DNA of 64,000 bases from Styela clava (taxonomy: Eukaryota > Chordata > Ascidiacea > Stolidobranchia > Styelidae): contig NC_135252.1 of the NCBI RefSeq assembly GCF_964204865.1, forward strand, positions 16,203,383-16,267,382. The letters run 5' to 3'. This document shows, in pieces, positions 1 to 11,289 of the stretch. The translations under genes and the position numbers were made by a program. The notes beneath the pieces were generated by a model. It worked only from the letters and a program-made list of their open reading frames with translations. It did not search any database and had not been told where the DNA came from. Numbering within the stretch: position 1 is the first letter of the stretch; each line of letters opens with the position of its first letter.

Positions 1-1449
1 GTTTTAGCGGAATTATTCGTGCTTTATTTTCATTCTATATTTTATCGTCGAAAGCTTATCTCCAGCAAAACAGAAATGTGTTAGAAATATTTGAACCATA
101 ATTTCAAATGATCACCTAAATCAAGCCATATTCAACGTATAATATAGACGTACATTGTGAAAGATACAAAAGAAGTGAAAACGTATGGATTTCTGGTCCC
201 TGTCACAGCAATTGGGTGTTATTTATTTTTCCGCTAAAGCTCAGAATTTTCTAAATAAAAATTTTTTGAATAAGCATTCCACTGAATAAGCATTATTTTG
301 TAATGACCCACAATTTGTCAGGCCAACAAGTTGACGAAATTCTCTTAAAGCTTTGCGCATTTCTTTGCGTCTTATGAATAATATTTCAGCGGATGTTTTT
401 TTTTTTTTTGAATCTCAGTTCATTATTGATAAAGCCGATTGATTAGTCAGTCATAACTTCATGCTAGCAGGTTTGTATTTTTCACAAAATATTTATGCTT
501 TCATCATGTTATTTCAGATATATCATATGGATATTCCAGCTAGGAACGAGTGAAATATCATCATGTCTAGCCATCATCAATATTAAAAGTTGGTATTAAT
601 AATTCTACACGTGCAGTCGATTGAAGCACAAGTTAGGTATTTGGTCAAATCCTAGTTATTTAGGCTTTTCTTCATTACGTAGGGACACCATTACTTTGCA
701 CTAGTGCTAGGAAATGTAATGACAGCGGTTGGCTATCTAATTAAACTAATTGTTACTGGCTTACTGCCATCTAATATCTTTGAATTGTAGAAACTTCTAA
801 TCACTGCCAAAACAAATGGAACGATGCAAAAAATTATCTACATTCATGTTAATTCAATCATATATTTCACAGTAATTCAATAAATAGTCTTGCTGCACAC
901 TAACACAAATATATTTCTGTAACGTTTCGTCTGACCACGGTCAAACTTCCTCAGACATACATATTTCAACCCAATCGATAGCATATATTTCACAACTTGA
1001 AACAAAATACATTTGTCACGTTCTGTCTTCAGTAAACTCTCATTTTTGAGTGTTCCAATGTCACGATATCAAGCTTTTTAGAATCGAAACTGAAACACAA
1101 AACAACAACGTTACGAATGTGATTCACAACAGTTTTTATCCAGACGAGAAGCTGATTAAAATAGTAAACGAACTACATTTAAAACGTATGTTAGCCTACA
1201 AGCCCAATATTGTTGTGCATTCGACTTTCAATTATGAGATTTTCATAAAATTCGCCACTAAAGTTATTTTTAAGTTAACAAGCATATGGTTTCATATATT
1301 TATATTAGAAAATATTTCTTAAACTGTAAAGCATATGTCGACGGGGAATGAATAATTTGCTGTTTATAGATGCCTAAAAAATTTTTTTGTTATAAAACTA
1401 TTCAAAATCGTGTTGCAGTAGTCAAGCTGTTGGGGAAAACGCCCATTAG
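1..1449 (+). repeat. Upstream module of array unit 1
   Basis: This non-coding stretch leads to the first peptide gene. It recurs in the same order from 4040 to about 5655 (direct copy) and in part, inverted, at about 10085-9220. The part nearest the gene recurs again at about 14520-14810. Shared landmarks include AGCTTACCTTCAGCAAAAC-like sequence near the start and CGAACTACATTYAAAACG near 1170. A 90-codon frame at 1050-1322 has no recognisable features and is not conserved in unit 2, so I do not call it a gene. Confidence 0.8.
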
Positions 1450-1455
1450 AAAACG

Positions 1456-1463
1456 TATATAAA
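1456..1463 (+). promoter_or_regulatory. TATA box of peptide gene copy 1
   Basis: TATATAAA lies about 30 bp before a conserved segment that ends in a splice donor (GT at 1522-1523). That segment is the likely non-coding first exon, ending at 1521. The same box and spacing recur before copies 2 and 5. Confidence 0.7.
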
Positions 1464-1925
1464 CGCGAAGAATTTGTTGAGAATCACATTGAGCCGTATC
1501 TACACTCAGAAGACGTTAAAGGTAAGGGGTAAATCTGAGTATTTATTTGTCTATCATTTCTTAAACGGTTCGTCTTGATGATGAAAATTGGCTTTTTGTT
1601 TTCAGTTTTTTTTTTCAGCATTTCAGCTCCCCGTGCTCGACTTGATGCGTAGATCTTGGCGCATTGAGAAATGTTTAACCCCAGATTGCCCCATCAATGA
1701 AAACATTATCTGATTACATACATGAAAGTTTATTGCTCTTTATTTTACCAAAACTGACGCCGTGTTTATTATTTTTAACCGTGGAATGTTTTCCTTCAAT
1801 TTGATATCTCCGCACTATATTTGCACTACAGAAAGAATTGAAGAACCTAGAAAATTACGTTATAAAAATAAAGTATATTCAGAAACTAGAAACTTTAACT
1901 TAATATTACATTATGAATTTTATAG

Positions 1926-2872
1926 ATGAATTTCAAGTTTCTCGTTCTATTGCTCCTTGTTGCTTTGTTGGCAATTCAACATGGTGATTCCTGGGGTCGG
2001 AGACGACGCCGGGGAAAGAAACGTAGAGGATGGCATACAGCAGGGTAAATTTTTTTTTAATTGAATCCCTCGTTGACAGTCTATGAATTGTGCACTAATA
2101 TTATCTGGTAATAAAACAAAATGACTTTATTCAGAAAAGTACTTGGCCACGTTGCTAAAGTTGGCCTTCGACTTCTTCGGTGGGATCGTGATTCTTTGGA
2201 GAAACTGGCCTACCTGAAAAGCGAGGTTATCTTTTTTTGAACTCGTTTATCTTTTATTATTTCTTTTATCGTTCTATCTTTTTTTATCATTTTGTCATAT
2301 AACTGTTATTTATTTGTATATAGGACAGCGCCTCTTTTCAAGAATTTTTGGAGAATGCGATGGATGAATTCAAAGACGAATTGTCGGATGACGACATGAA
2401 CAAATTGGTTTCTGCATTAAATTCAGTCTCTGAAATGAATCTAGGTAAAATGTGATATAAACAAGAAGAAAATGCCTTATTACATCCTGTAGTTGAAACT
2501 AGCACTTGTTTATTTTCAATGTTTCGTTAATTTTATTGCTTTCATTATTCCTTTAGCAACAATTTAAAAAATCATATCGATATCTACAAATGCAATTGGT
2601 GCATTTCCCATACTAATTGCCATCCCGACACAGATTTCCAATATCATATGACCTATTACTTAGATATATTACTTCGTATCAACAAAGTTCCAACCACTCG
2701 AATACAGGTTTATTCGCGTTAATTTATGTATTTTTCCTTGTCTTTTTAAACAGACGAAATTAAACAATTTGCTCAGAATCTGAAAAGCAACGACGTAGAA
2801 GTTAATGAAAGCTTAAAGGAAGCTACTGATCAACTCCGCGAGGAGTTACTCCTGAGAACCGCAATGATGTGA
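1926..2872 (+). CDS. Cationic antimicrobial-peptide-like precursor, copy 1 (intact)
   Basis: Coding exons are 1926-2044, 2135-2225, 2324-2444 and 2754-2872. All junctions are GT-AG and the phases join into 149 aa. A non-coding first exon ends at 1521, and its intron ends directly before the ATG. Residues 1-22 form a signal peptide. Residues 23-36 are an Arg/Lys-rich core flanked by Trp (WGRRRRRGKKRRGW). The next exon adds a cationic amphipathic stretch (KVLGHVAKVGLRLLRW). Two further exons give an acidic, helix-like tail rich in Asp and Glu. This is the order seen in ascidian antimicrobial precursors such as styelins and the Ciona MAM/PAP families. I infer a secreted or granule-stored immune peptide; no sequence match was tested. 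The stop is a TGA one codon before the TAA used in copy 5. An AATAAA lies at 3139-3144. Confidence 0.72.
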
Positions 2873-3476
2873 TAAGTTCCGAAAGCCGCTCTACTAATTC
2901 ATATGACAAGATAATAAGTTTGCCAGCTCTCATTCAAAATACGTCATGAATATCTACAACTGGAAAACAGGAAAAATTCGAGACGACAATTCTACATGTG
3001 TGTGTGCCATGTTACTTTGATCAAAAATTTGGCCATATTGTTTCTGAAATCTAGCAAAAGTTATGCTATAGTATTTTTCTTTATCGTGGTATTTGAATTA
3101 GTTGGAGCGTATAACATTGCGGATTGATTCCGACAAGAAATAAATAACTGTGCGGAATTTGTCTGATATTATTTCATTATTTAAAGGGCGCTGCAAAAAA
3201 GACAAGCTTGCATCCCTCTGCTTACGTTTGCTGGAGATCCTCAGTCGAACCTTTATCGGGAGAGTTCTGCAAGCAGCTTGCGTGCTTGTCTGCGCCCCCT
3301 AGGTTTTAACTCACTCGCGTGTTTTTATTTGAAAACTCAAGAATCTGACTGACTGAATCATTCTCATGGATACTATTGATCAATACATTTTTATTCTTAC
3401 ATTACCTATTTTTCAAATATTGATCATTTCGAACGAATGTTCAATAGACAATGATGAATAATGACAATTTTCTACG

Positions 3477-3562
3477 TTAATAGTAACGCTTATTCCATGG
3501 GTATTTGTAACACTCCTGCAAGATTCCATATCGCCAGTGTCTATCTCATACATCACACGTAC
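3477..3562 (-). pseudogene. Broken second exon of a GIY-YIG gene
   Basis: It matches the last exon of the intact gene at 17351-18180, starting VRV and ending with the KYPWN-like tail. The copy is shorter and an indel puts start and tail in different frames. No first exon is present nearby. It runs convergent to peptide copy 1. Confidence 0.65.
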
Positions 3563-5404
3563 CTTAAACATGACTTTATCCATTACATGCAGCACTATCC
3601 GGCAGCAATGCTTTTCATCAATTTAGTTTTCTTTTATTTCTAACTAAGCGTGATATCAAAATTGAGAAGCTTCATAGTCCATTGATATTTTAAATAAGTT
3701 ATTAGCGACAATGCCTTGAATAAGCGTTGATATCACGACTTCCGTATCGAACGTTAGAGATATTATTTCTCAGACAGGCATGTAGAAACCTAAGATGTAG
3801 AATTGCAAGTAAGAAGTCTCTCGGCATACACGTGGAAAAATAACGGCAAGGGTTGTAAATAGTCAATGAAACCATATTTGTGTTTATGATACTATGTGCT
3901 AAAGTTGACACCTGTGCAAAAATTATTTCCCTGATATATAAATTTACTATCCACTTTGTTTTCAACGTCAATTTCGGTCTTTAAAGCTGTGTCTACATTA
4001 TATATTTTACTGCTCGCTGGTCAGAAGAAAGTTTTATATGTTTTGGCGGGGTCATTCGTGCTTTAATTTCATTCTATATTTTATCGTCGAAAGCTTACCT
4101 TCAGCAAAACAGAAATGTGGTAGAAATACTTGAACCATAATTTCAAATGATCACCCAAATCAAGGCATAATCAACGTACAATATAGACGTACATTGTGAA
4201 AGATACAAATGAAATAAAAACGTATGGATTTCTGGTCCTTGTCACAGCAATTTGGTGTTATTTATTTTTCTGATAAAGCTTCGAATTTTCTAAATAAAAG
4301 AATTTGGAATAAGCATTCCACTGAATAAGCATTGTTTTGTAATCGTACCACAGTTTGTTAGGCCAACAAGTCGACGAAATTCTCTTAAAGCTTTGCGCAG
4401 TTCTTTGCGTGTTATGAATATTCCAGCGGATTTCGTTTATTTTTTTGGATCTCAGTTCATTGTTGATAGAGCTGATTGATCAGTCAATCATAACTTCACG
4501 TTGGCAGGTTTTTATTTTTCACAAAAGATTTATGCTTTTATCATGTTATTTCAAATATTTGATATAGATATTCCAGCTAGGAACGGGTAAAATATCATCA
4601 TGTCTAGGCATCATCAATATTAAAAGTTGGTATTAATAATTCTACACGTGCAGCCGATTGAAGCCCAGTTAGGTATTAGGTCAAAGCCTTGTTATTTAGG
4701 CTTTTCTTCATTACGTAGGGACACTATTACTTTTCACAAGTGCTAGGAAATGTAATGGCATCGGTCGACTAACTAATTGAACGAATTGTTACTGCCATTT
4801 ACGATATTCAAATTGTAGAACAAAAGCAACGGTGTGAAACTTTATCTACCCTTATGGTAAATCTATTATGTATTTCACAACTTAAAACCAAATACATTTG
4901 TCACGCTCTGTCCTCGGTAAACTCTCATTTTTGAGTCTTCCAATGTCACGATATTAACTGTATAGTCAATATATAAAGTTTTCCAATGTCACGATATCAA
5001 GCTTTTTGAAATCGAAACTGAAAGACAAAACAACAACATTACGAATGTGATTCACAACACATCTCCATCCATGCGAGAAGCTGATTAAAATAGTAAACGA
5101 AGCCGTTTGGCGGTTGGACGAGCAACTATTTATACGATTATTCACATCATCGTTGAGTAATTTCACCGCTTGTGCGATGTAAAATTACACATACTATTGC
5201 ATATTCCAATGTCACGATATCAAGCTTTTTGAAATCGAGACTGAAAGACAAAACAACAACATTACGAATGTAATTCACAATAGATTTTATCCAGACGAGA
5301 AGCTGAGTGAACTCCACTCAAAACGCATGTTAGCCCAATATTGTTGTGCATTCGACTTTCAATTATGGGAATTTCCATAAAATTTGCCACTGAACGTTTT
5401 TTTG

Positions 5405-5545
5405 AGTTCACAAGCATATGGTTGTATATATTTTAATTAGCAAGGTTTAAAGCATTTTATGTCGACGTGGAATGAGTTCACAAGCATATGGTTGTATATA
5501 TTTTAATTAGCAAAGTTTTCTTAAACTGCAAAGCATATGTCGACG
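5405..5545 (+). repeat. 71-bp tandem duplication in the unit 2 upstream module
   Basis: The block starting GAGTTCACAAGCATATGG occurs at 5405 and again at 5476, each followed by AATTAGCAA and GTCGACGTGGAAT. Unit 1 has a single copy. It lies about 120-260 bp before the TATA box. A second local duplication, starting CCAATGTCACGATATC, occurs at 4984 and 5207. Confidence 0.75.
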
Positions 5546-5660
5546 TGGAATGAATAATTTGCTGTTTATTGATGTCTAAAATTTTTTTTTCACGAAAATA
5601 TTCAAAATCGGGTTGCAGTAGTCAAGCGTACCGTTGGGAAAAACGACCGTTAGGAAAAAA

Positions 5661-5668
5661 TATATAAA
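5661..5668 (+). promoter_or_regulatory. TATA box of peptide gene copy 2
   Basis: TATATAAA sits at the same place as in copy 1. The first-exon donor downstream is altered: where copies 1 and 5 read TTAAAGGTAAGG, this copy reads TTAAAATTAAGG at about 5721-5732, so the GT is lost. Confidence 0.65.
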
Positions 5669-6069
5669 CGCGAAGAATTTGTTGCTAATCATATTGAGGC
5701 GAATCTACACTCAGAAAACGTTAAAATTAAGGAGTGTATCTGAGTATTTATTTGTCTATCATTCGTTAAATGATTCGTTTTGATAACGAAAAATTGGCTT
5801 TTGGTTTTCAAATTTTTTCATCATTTATGCTCCCCGCGTTTGATTTGATGCGCAGATCGCGACGCATTGAGAAATGTTTAACCCCAGATTGCCCCACCAA
5901 TGAAAACATTGTCTGATTACATACATGAAAGTTTTTTCTCATTGTTTTACCAAAACTGACGCCGTGTTTTTGATTTTGTAACGATGAAATGTAGGAGAAC
6001 TTTTTTGAAAAATAAAGTATATTCAGAAACTAGAAACTATAACTTAATATTACATTATGAATTTTATAG

Positions 6070-6955
6070 ATGAATTTCAAGTTTCTCGTTCTATTTCTCC
6101 TTGTTGCCTTTTTAGCAATTCAACATGGTGATTCCTGGGGTCGGAGAAGACGCCGGGGAAAGAGACGTAGAGGATGGCATACAGCAGGGTTAATTTTATA
6201 ATAATTGAATCCTTTGTTGACAGTCTATGAATTGTGCACTAATATTATCTGGTAATAAAACAAATGACTTTTATTCAGAAAAGTACTTGGCCACGTTGCT
6301 AAAGTTGGCCTTCGACTTCTTCGTTGGGATCGTGATTCTTTGGAGAAACTGGCCTACCTAAAAAGCGAGGTCATCTTTTTTTGAACCCGTTTATCTTTTA
6401 TTATTTCTTTTATCGTTCTATCTTTTTTATCATTTTGTCATATAACTGTTATTTATTTGTATATAGGACAGCGACTCTTTTCAAGAATTTTTGGAGAATG
6501 CGAAGGATGAATTCAACGACGAATTGTCGGATGACGACATGAACAAGTTGGTTTCTGCATTAAATTCAGTCTCTGGAATGAATCTAGGTAAAATGTTTTT
6601 TTAACAGACAGAAGATGATCTGATACATCCTGTAGTTGAAAGCATTTGTTTATTTTTAATGTTTTGTTGATTTTATCGCTTTCACTATTCCTTTAGCAAC
6701 AATTTAAAAAATTATATCGATATCTACAAATGCAATTGGTGCATTTCCCATGCTAATTGCCATCACGAGACAGATTTCCGATATCATATGACTAATTACT
6801 TACATATATTACTTCGTATCAAACAATGTTCCAACCACTCGTATATAGGTTTATTCGCGTTAATTTATTTATTTTTTCCTTGTCTTTGAACAGACGAAAT
6901 TGAAGAATTTGCTCAAAATATGAAAAGCAACGATGTAGAATTAATGAAAGCTTAA
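6070..6955 (+). CDS. Cationic antimicrobial-peptide-like precursor, copy 2 (tail truncated)
   Basis: Exons are 6070-6188, 6279-6369, 6467-6587 and 6894-6955, giving 130 aa. The signal peptide and cationic core are kept, with one Lys-to-Arg change in the core (GKRRRGW). The exon after the core encodes the same residues as in copy 1. In the last exon one base is missing beside 6940 compared with copies 1, 4 and 5. The frame shifts and stops at 6953-6955, removing about 20 residues of the acidic tail. The donor after the signal exon is GTTAAT rather than GTAAAT, and the donor of the non-coding first exon is lost. The copy may still make a peptide with a shorter tail or may be an early pseudogene. 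An AATAAA lies at 7554-7559. Confidence 0.6.
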
Positions 6956-7215
6956 AGGAAGCTACTGATCAACTCCGTGAAAAGTTACTCCTGAGAACCG
7001 CAATGATGCGATAAGTTCCGAATGCCGCTCTACTAATTCATATGACAAGATAATAAATTTTCAAGCTTTTATTCAAAATACGTCATGAATATCTACATCC
7101 GCAAAAACAACGAGGCGACAATTCTACATATGTGTGTGCCATGTTACTTGGATCAAAAATTTATCCATATTGTTTCTGAAATCTAGCAAAAGTTATGCTT
7201 ATAGTATATTTCTTT

Positions 7216-7509
7216 ATCGAGTTATTACTTATCGATTTTAATCGGTAAGTATGTTAATAGGTATTTCTGTTTGTCTGTTATATGCACGCGATATCTCACG
7301 GAAGCGAGATTGAATCTGCTCCAGATTTTGCATGTGCATTCATCTTATTCCGGACCAGAAGTCTATTGATTTTGGGCGAATTATGTCGTATAATTAGCGA
7401 GTTATTGATTAATTAGTGATGGGACACAAGGAGGAGTAAGGGCGCTGTTTTGGGGGATCCCCTAACTTTTGATCGATAAGTCTTCGGTCTCTGACCGATA
7501 TTCTCGTTT
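7216..7509. mobile_element. About 290-bp insertion in the 3' flank of copy 2
   Basis: Copies 1 and 3 read directly from CTTTATCGAGTTATTT-like sequence into AAATTAGTTGG. Copy 2 has about 290 extra bases between these landmarks. Its ends carry short inverted matches (CTTATCGAT near 7229, ATCGATAAG near 7473). It has no coding frame. It is probably a small non-autonomous element; the family is not known. Confidence 0.5.
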
Positions 7510-7887
7510 AAATTAGTTGGAGCGTACTGCATTGCGTATGGATTCCGACAAAAAATAAAATAACTGAGCGGTATTTATCTGATAATATTTTTTTATTTAA
7601 AGGGCGTGGCATAAAAGACATGCTTGCTTTCGCTCTGCTCACGTTTGCTGGAGATCGATAGTCGAACATCCGGTGGGTTCAAGCAGTATGCGTGCTTGTC
7701 TGCGCCCCCTAGGTTTTAAATCACCCGTGTGTTTTTATTTGAAACTCAAGACGCTGGCTGACTGAATCATTTTTATGGATCATATATTGATCAATACATA
7801 TTTATTCACACATTACCTATTTTTCAAATATTGATCATTTCAATCGAATGTTCAATAGACAATGATAAATAATGACAATTTTTTACG

Positions 7888-7991
7888 TTAATAGTAACGC
7901 TTATTCCATGGGTATTTGTACTTCTGCAGTACGCTAGACTCCATATATCCCCAGCATCTTCATCAGTGTCTATCTTATACAGCACACGTAC
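7888..7991 (-). pseudogene. Broken second exon of a GIY-YIG gene
   Basis: It is the counterpart of the intact exon at 17351-17449. The first part (VRVLYKIDTDEDAGD) aligns in one frame and the tail (KYKYPWNKR) in another, so an indel separates them. The acceptor TTTCAG is still present. No first exon lies upstream. It is convergent to copy 2, as at 3477. Confidence 0.68.
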
Positions 7992-8199
7992 CTGAAACAT
8001 GAAATTACCAATTACATGCAGCACTATCCGACAGCAATGCTCTTCTCGATGAAAAACATAATTTAGTTTTACTTTATGAAAATTGAGAAGCATATTAGTC
8101 AATTGATACTTTGAATAGTTCATAGGCAAAAAAATTTTGTGGTCCCTGTTGTTAAATTTCATTTTCAACGTTTTTTTAACTTCATGTCGATACCTGAAT

Positions 8200-9130
8200 T
8201 AAAGGCATATTATTTGGGATTAAATTACAGACAAGGATGAACTAAAACTTAACTAAATAACATAATTTGACAGATTGTCAATAAATTGATTGTACAGAGA
8301 ACTTGATCTCGTATCAAACGCAACCACCTAAAAACTAAAGATTGGTGAACATTTGCGATAAGGCATCTGTTTAGTTAAAACGATTGTACTCGCTACAATC
8401 GGGCAGGGAAATCGGACTTTCTTCAATACTTTCCAAAAGTTGTAGAATATCACTAGGCATCCTTTTTTTCTGCTTTGCAATTTTCCATCAATGTGATAAA
8501 CACATTTTTATTAATGATTAGATCTTATGTAATTGACCAGGAATCTATAAACGAAAGATATAAATGCATACTTAGGTTACTATGTGTGGTAAATCATGTC
8601 TACAAAACACGAATTGCTATTGGTGTTTATGTCGATAAAAAGTACAGACATATTGTTCCTTGTTCAGATCTATGATGTCGTCAAACATATGTTGCAGTAT
8701 TGTCAGTATTATCATACGTCATAGTGAATGGTACGCCGCGAAACTGAATTTTCAATCACCTTTATGCGGGGACAGTTCCAGGTTTTTTGAAGATTAATTT
8801 GTCGTTGGATTTTACTCAACTTCGAGAAAACTTTTCCGTAATTCCGAAAGTTGTATATGGTGATTAGGTACAAAACTTGGATCTTTTATACAACGTTTAG
8901 TAGTTTTTTTGACAAAAGATTTGCACATTTGCATCGTTTTATTCCGACTTAAGGATCATGATTATTTACAATAACAAGTTTTATCATATTTATTTCACTT
9001 TTATGTACGCCATCTCTACATAGATCTGTTGTTAAATAGTCCAATAGCTTCCCAATATCCCAATTGGCAATAAGAGACCAGAATTCCATTAGTCAAAGTG
9101 GAAAGATAGAGTTGTTGATTGGAATCATTA
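8200..9130 (-). pseudogene. Unrecognised co-amplified family X, copy 1
   Basis: This block is repeated in part at 19350-19760, 31905-32680, 37066-37749 and 39690-40640. Read on the minus strand it begins with an exon-like segment (MEFWSL start, near 9110) and ends with a tail (SPISLPDCSEYNRFN) whose TAA lies near 8376. In this copy the segments are in different frames and there is a long insertion around 8880-9020. I do not recognise a domain. It is probably a decayed gene. Confidence 0.45.
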
Positions 9131-9219
9131 GTTCAGATTTAACAGAATAATTATACATGAATGATAATAGAATATTATCTTATAATAAAACTAAATGGTT
9201 TCTGAATGTAGTTCTTTTA

Positions 9220-10085
9220 CTATTTTAATCAGCTTCTCGTCTGGATAAGAAAACTGTTGTGAATCACATTCATAACGTTGTTGTTTTGTCTTTCAGTTTC
9301 GATTCTAAAAAGCTTGATATCGTGACATTGGAAGACTCAAGAAAGAGAATTTACCGAAGACAAAACGTGACAAATGTATTTTGTTTCAAGTTGTGAAATA
9401 TATGATTGATTTAACATGAAAGTAAATAATTTTTTACATCTTTCCATTTGTTTCGGCAGTGATGAAAAATTTCTACAATTCAAAGATATTAGATGGCAGT
9501 AAGCAGTAACAATTAGTTCAATTAGTTAGCCAACCGCTGCCATTACATTTCCTAGCACTATAGTGAAAAGTAATAGTGTCCCTACGTAATGTAAAAAGGT
9601 CTAAATAATGAGGCTTTGACCGAATACCTAACTTGTGCCTCAGTCGGCCGTACCTTTAGCATCACCGGTAACCTCAAAAAACTAGCAATTTTTGAGTAGC
9701 AACGAATTGCAGAATCCGCCTTCACGCCGACGTTCGATGGCACGTCATCATGCGTGCGCAGAACGTTCGGTGACGTCATAGAAAACAAAAACAAATCTCA
9801 CAGAGCTAACAGAAATATTTGAAATAAATAAAATTAATAGTCTTCTGGAGAAAAATTTTATCTGTAACTACTGAAAATTTCATAGCCTGTGGTCCAGTAA
9901 TCAATAAGAAAAGCGATTCCTTCAAAACGTGTCAATAGACTACAAGAATAAGAACGACATAACAACAAAACGATCGCTATGTCCACTACGTGTCCAATTA
10001 TGGTTCAAATATTTCTACCACATTTCTGTTTTGCTGAAGGTAAGCTATCGACGATAAAATATAGAATGAAAATAAAGCACAAATA
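9220..10085 (-). repeat. Inverted copy of the array upstream module
   Basis: The reverse complement follows positions 1 to about 1160 of unit 1, interrupted by an unrelated insertion at about 9650-9990. The gene that should follow is absent; family X follows instead, so a rearrangement breakpoint lies near 9200. Confidence 0.72.
9755..9990 (+). repeat. Dispersed repeat, also at 31285-31540
   Basis: Both copies share CGTTYRGTGACGTCATAG near the start and end at CACTACGTGTCCA. Here the repeat interrupts the inverted upstream module, so it arrived after the array duplicated or split it. No coding frame is shared. The family is unknown. Confidence 0.6.
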
Positions 10086-10609
10086 ACCCCGCCAAAACAT
10101 ATAAAACTTTCTTCTGGCCAGCGCGCAGTAAAATATACAGTGTAGACAAAGCTTTAAAGACCGAAATTTGACGTTGAAAACAAAGTGGATAGTAAATTTA
10201 ATAATAATAAATTATTAATATTTAATAAATATCAGGGCAATAATTTTGGCACAGGTGTCAACTTTAGCACCTAGTATCACAAACACAAAATGTGGTTTCA
10301 TTGACTATTTACAACCCTTGCCGTTATTTTTCCACGTGTATGCCGAGAGACTTCTTACTTGTAATTCTACATCTTAGGTTTCTACATGCCTGCCTGAAGA
10401 ATAAAGTCTCTAACGTTCTATACGGAAGATATCCACGCTTATTCGAGACATTGTCGCTAATAACTTATTTAAAATATCAATGGACTATAAAGCTTCTCAA
10501 TTTTGATATCACGCTTTGTTAGAAATAGAGTAAAACTAAGTTATTTTTTCATCGAGAAGAGCATTGCTGCCAGATATTGCTGCATGTAATAGGTAATTTC
10601 ATGTTTTAG

Positions 10610-10710
10610 GTGCGTGTGCTGTTTTAGATAGACACTGGTGAAGATGCTGGTGATATGGAATCTAGCGTACTGCAGGAGTACAAAAACCCATGGAATATGC
10701 GTTACTATTA
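10610..10710 (+). pseudogene. Broken second exon of a GIY-YIG gene (inverted copy)
   Basis: This is the inverted counterpart of the exon remnants at 3477 and 7888, preceded by a TTTTAG acceptor. The fifth codon is followed by an in-frame TAG. The orientation is again convergent to the neighbouring peptide copy 3. Confidence 0.62.
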
Positions 10711-11289
10711 CCATAGAAAATTGTCATTATTTTTCATTGTCTATTGAACATTCGATTGAAATGATCAATATTTCAAAAATAGGTAATGTGTGAATAATAT
10801 GTATTGATCAATATGATCCATAAGAATGATTCAGTCAGCCAGCTTCTTGAGTTTTCAAATGAAAACACGCGAGTGAGTTAAAACCTTGGGGGCGCAGACA
10901 AGCACGCATGTTGCTTGATAAAGGTTCGACTGTGGATCTCCAGCAAACGTAAGCAGAGCGAATGCAAGCATGACTTTTATGCCACGTCCTTTAAATAATG
11001 AAATAATATCAGACCAATTCCGCTCAGATATTTTATTTTTTGTCGGAATCAATCCGCAATGCAGTACGCTCCAACTAATTTAAATAACTCGATAAAGAAA
11101 AATACTATATAACTTTTGCTAGATTTTAAAAACAATATGGCTAAATTTTTGATCCAAGTAACATGGCACATACATATGTAAAATTGTCGCCTCGCTGTTT
11201 TTGCGGATGTAGATATTCCTGACGTATTTTGAATAAGAGCTTGAAAATTTATTATCTTGTTATATGAATTAGTAGCGCGGCATTCGGAA

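Larger units (their letters stand above)
4040..8190 (+). repeat. Array unit 2, direct tandem copy of unit 1
   Basis: The sequence from 4040 (GTTTTGGCGG) follows that of position 1 onward in order: upstream module, TATA box, peptide gene, 3' flank and GIY-YIG exon remnant. Differences are scattered substitutions, small tandem expansions in the upstream module and an insertion near 7216-7509. This implies duplication of a roughly 4-kb segment. Confidence 0.85.

Noticed and set aside
1050-1322. 90-codon frame in the first upstream module as a gene
   Set aside because: The homologous stretch in unit 2 is disrupted by indels and the protein has no features; it is upstream of a TATA box.
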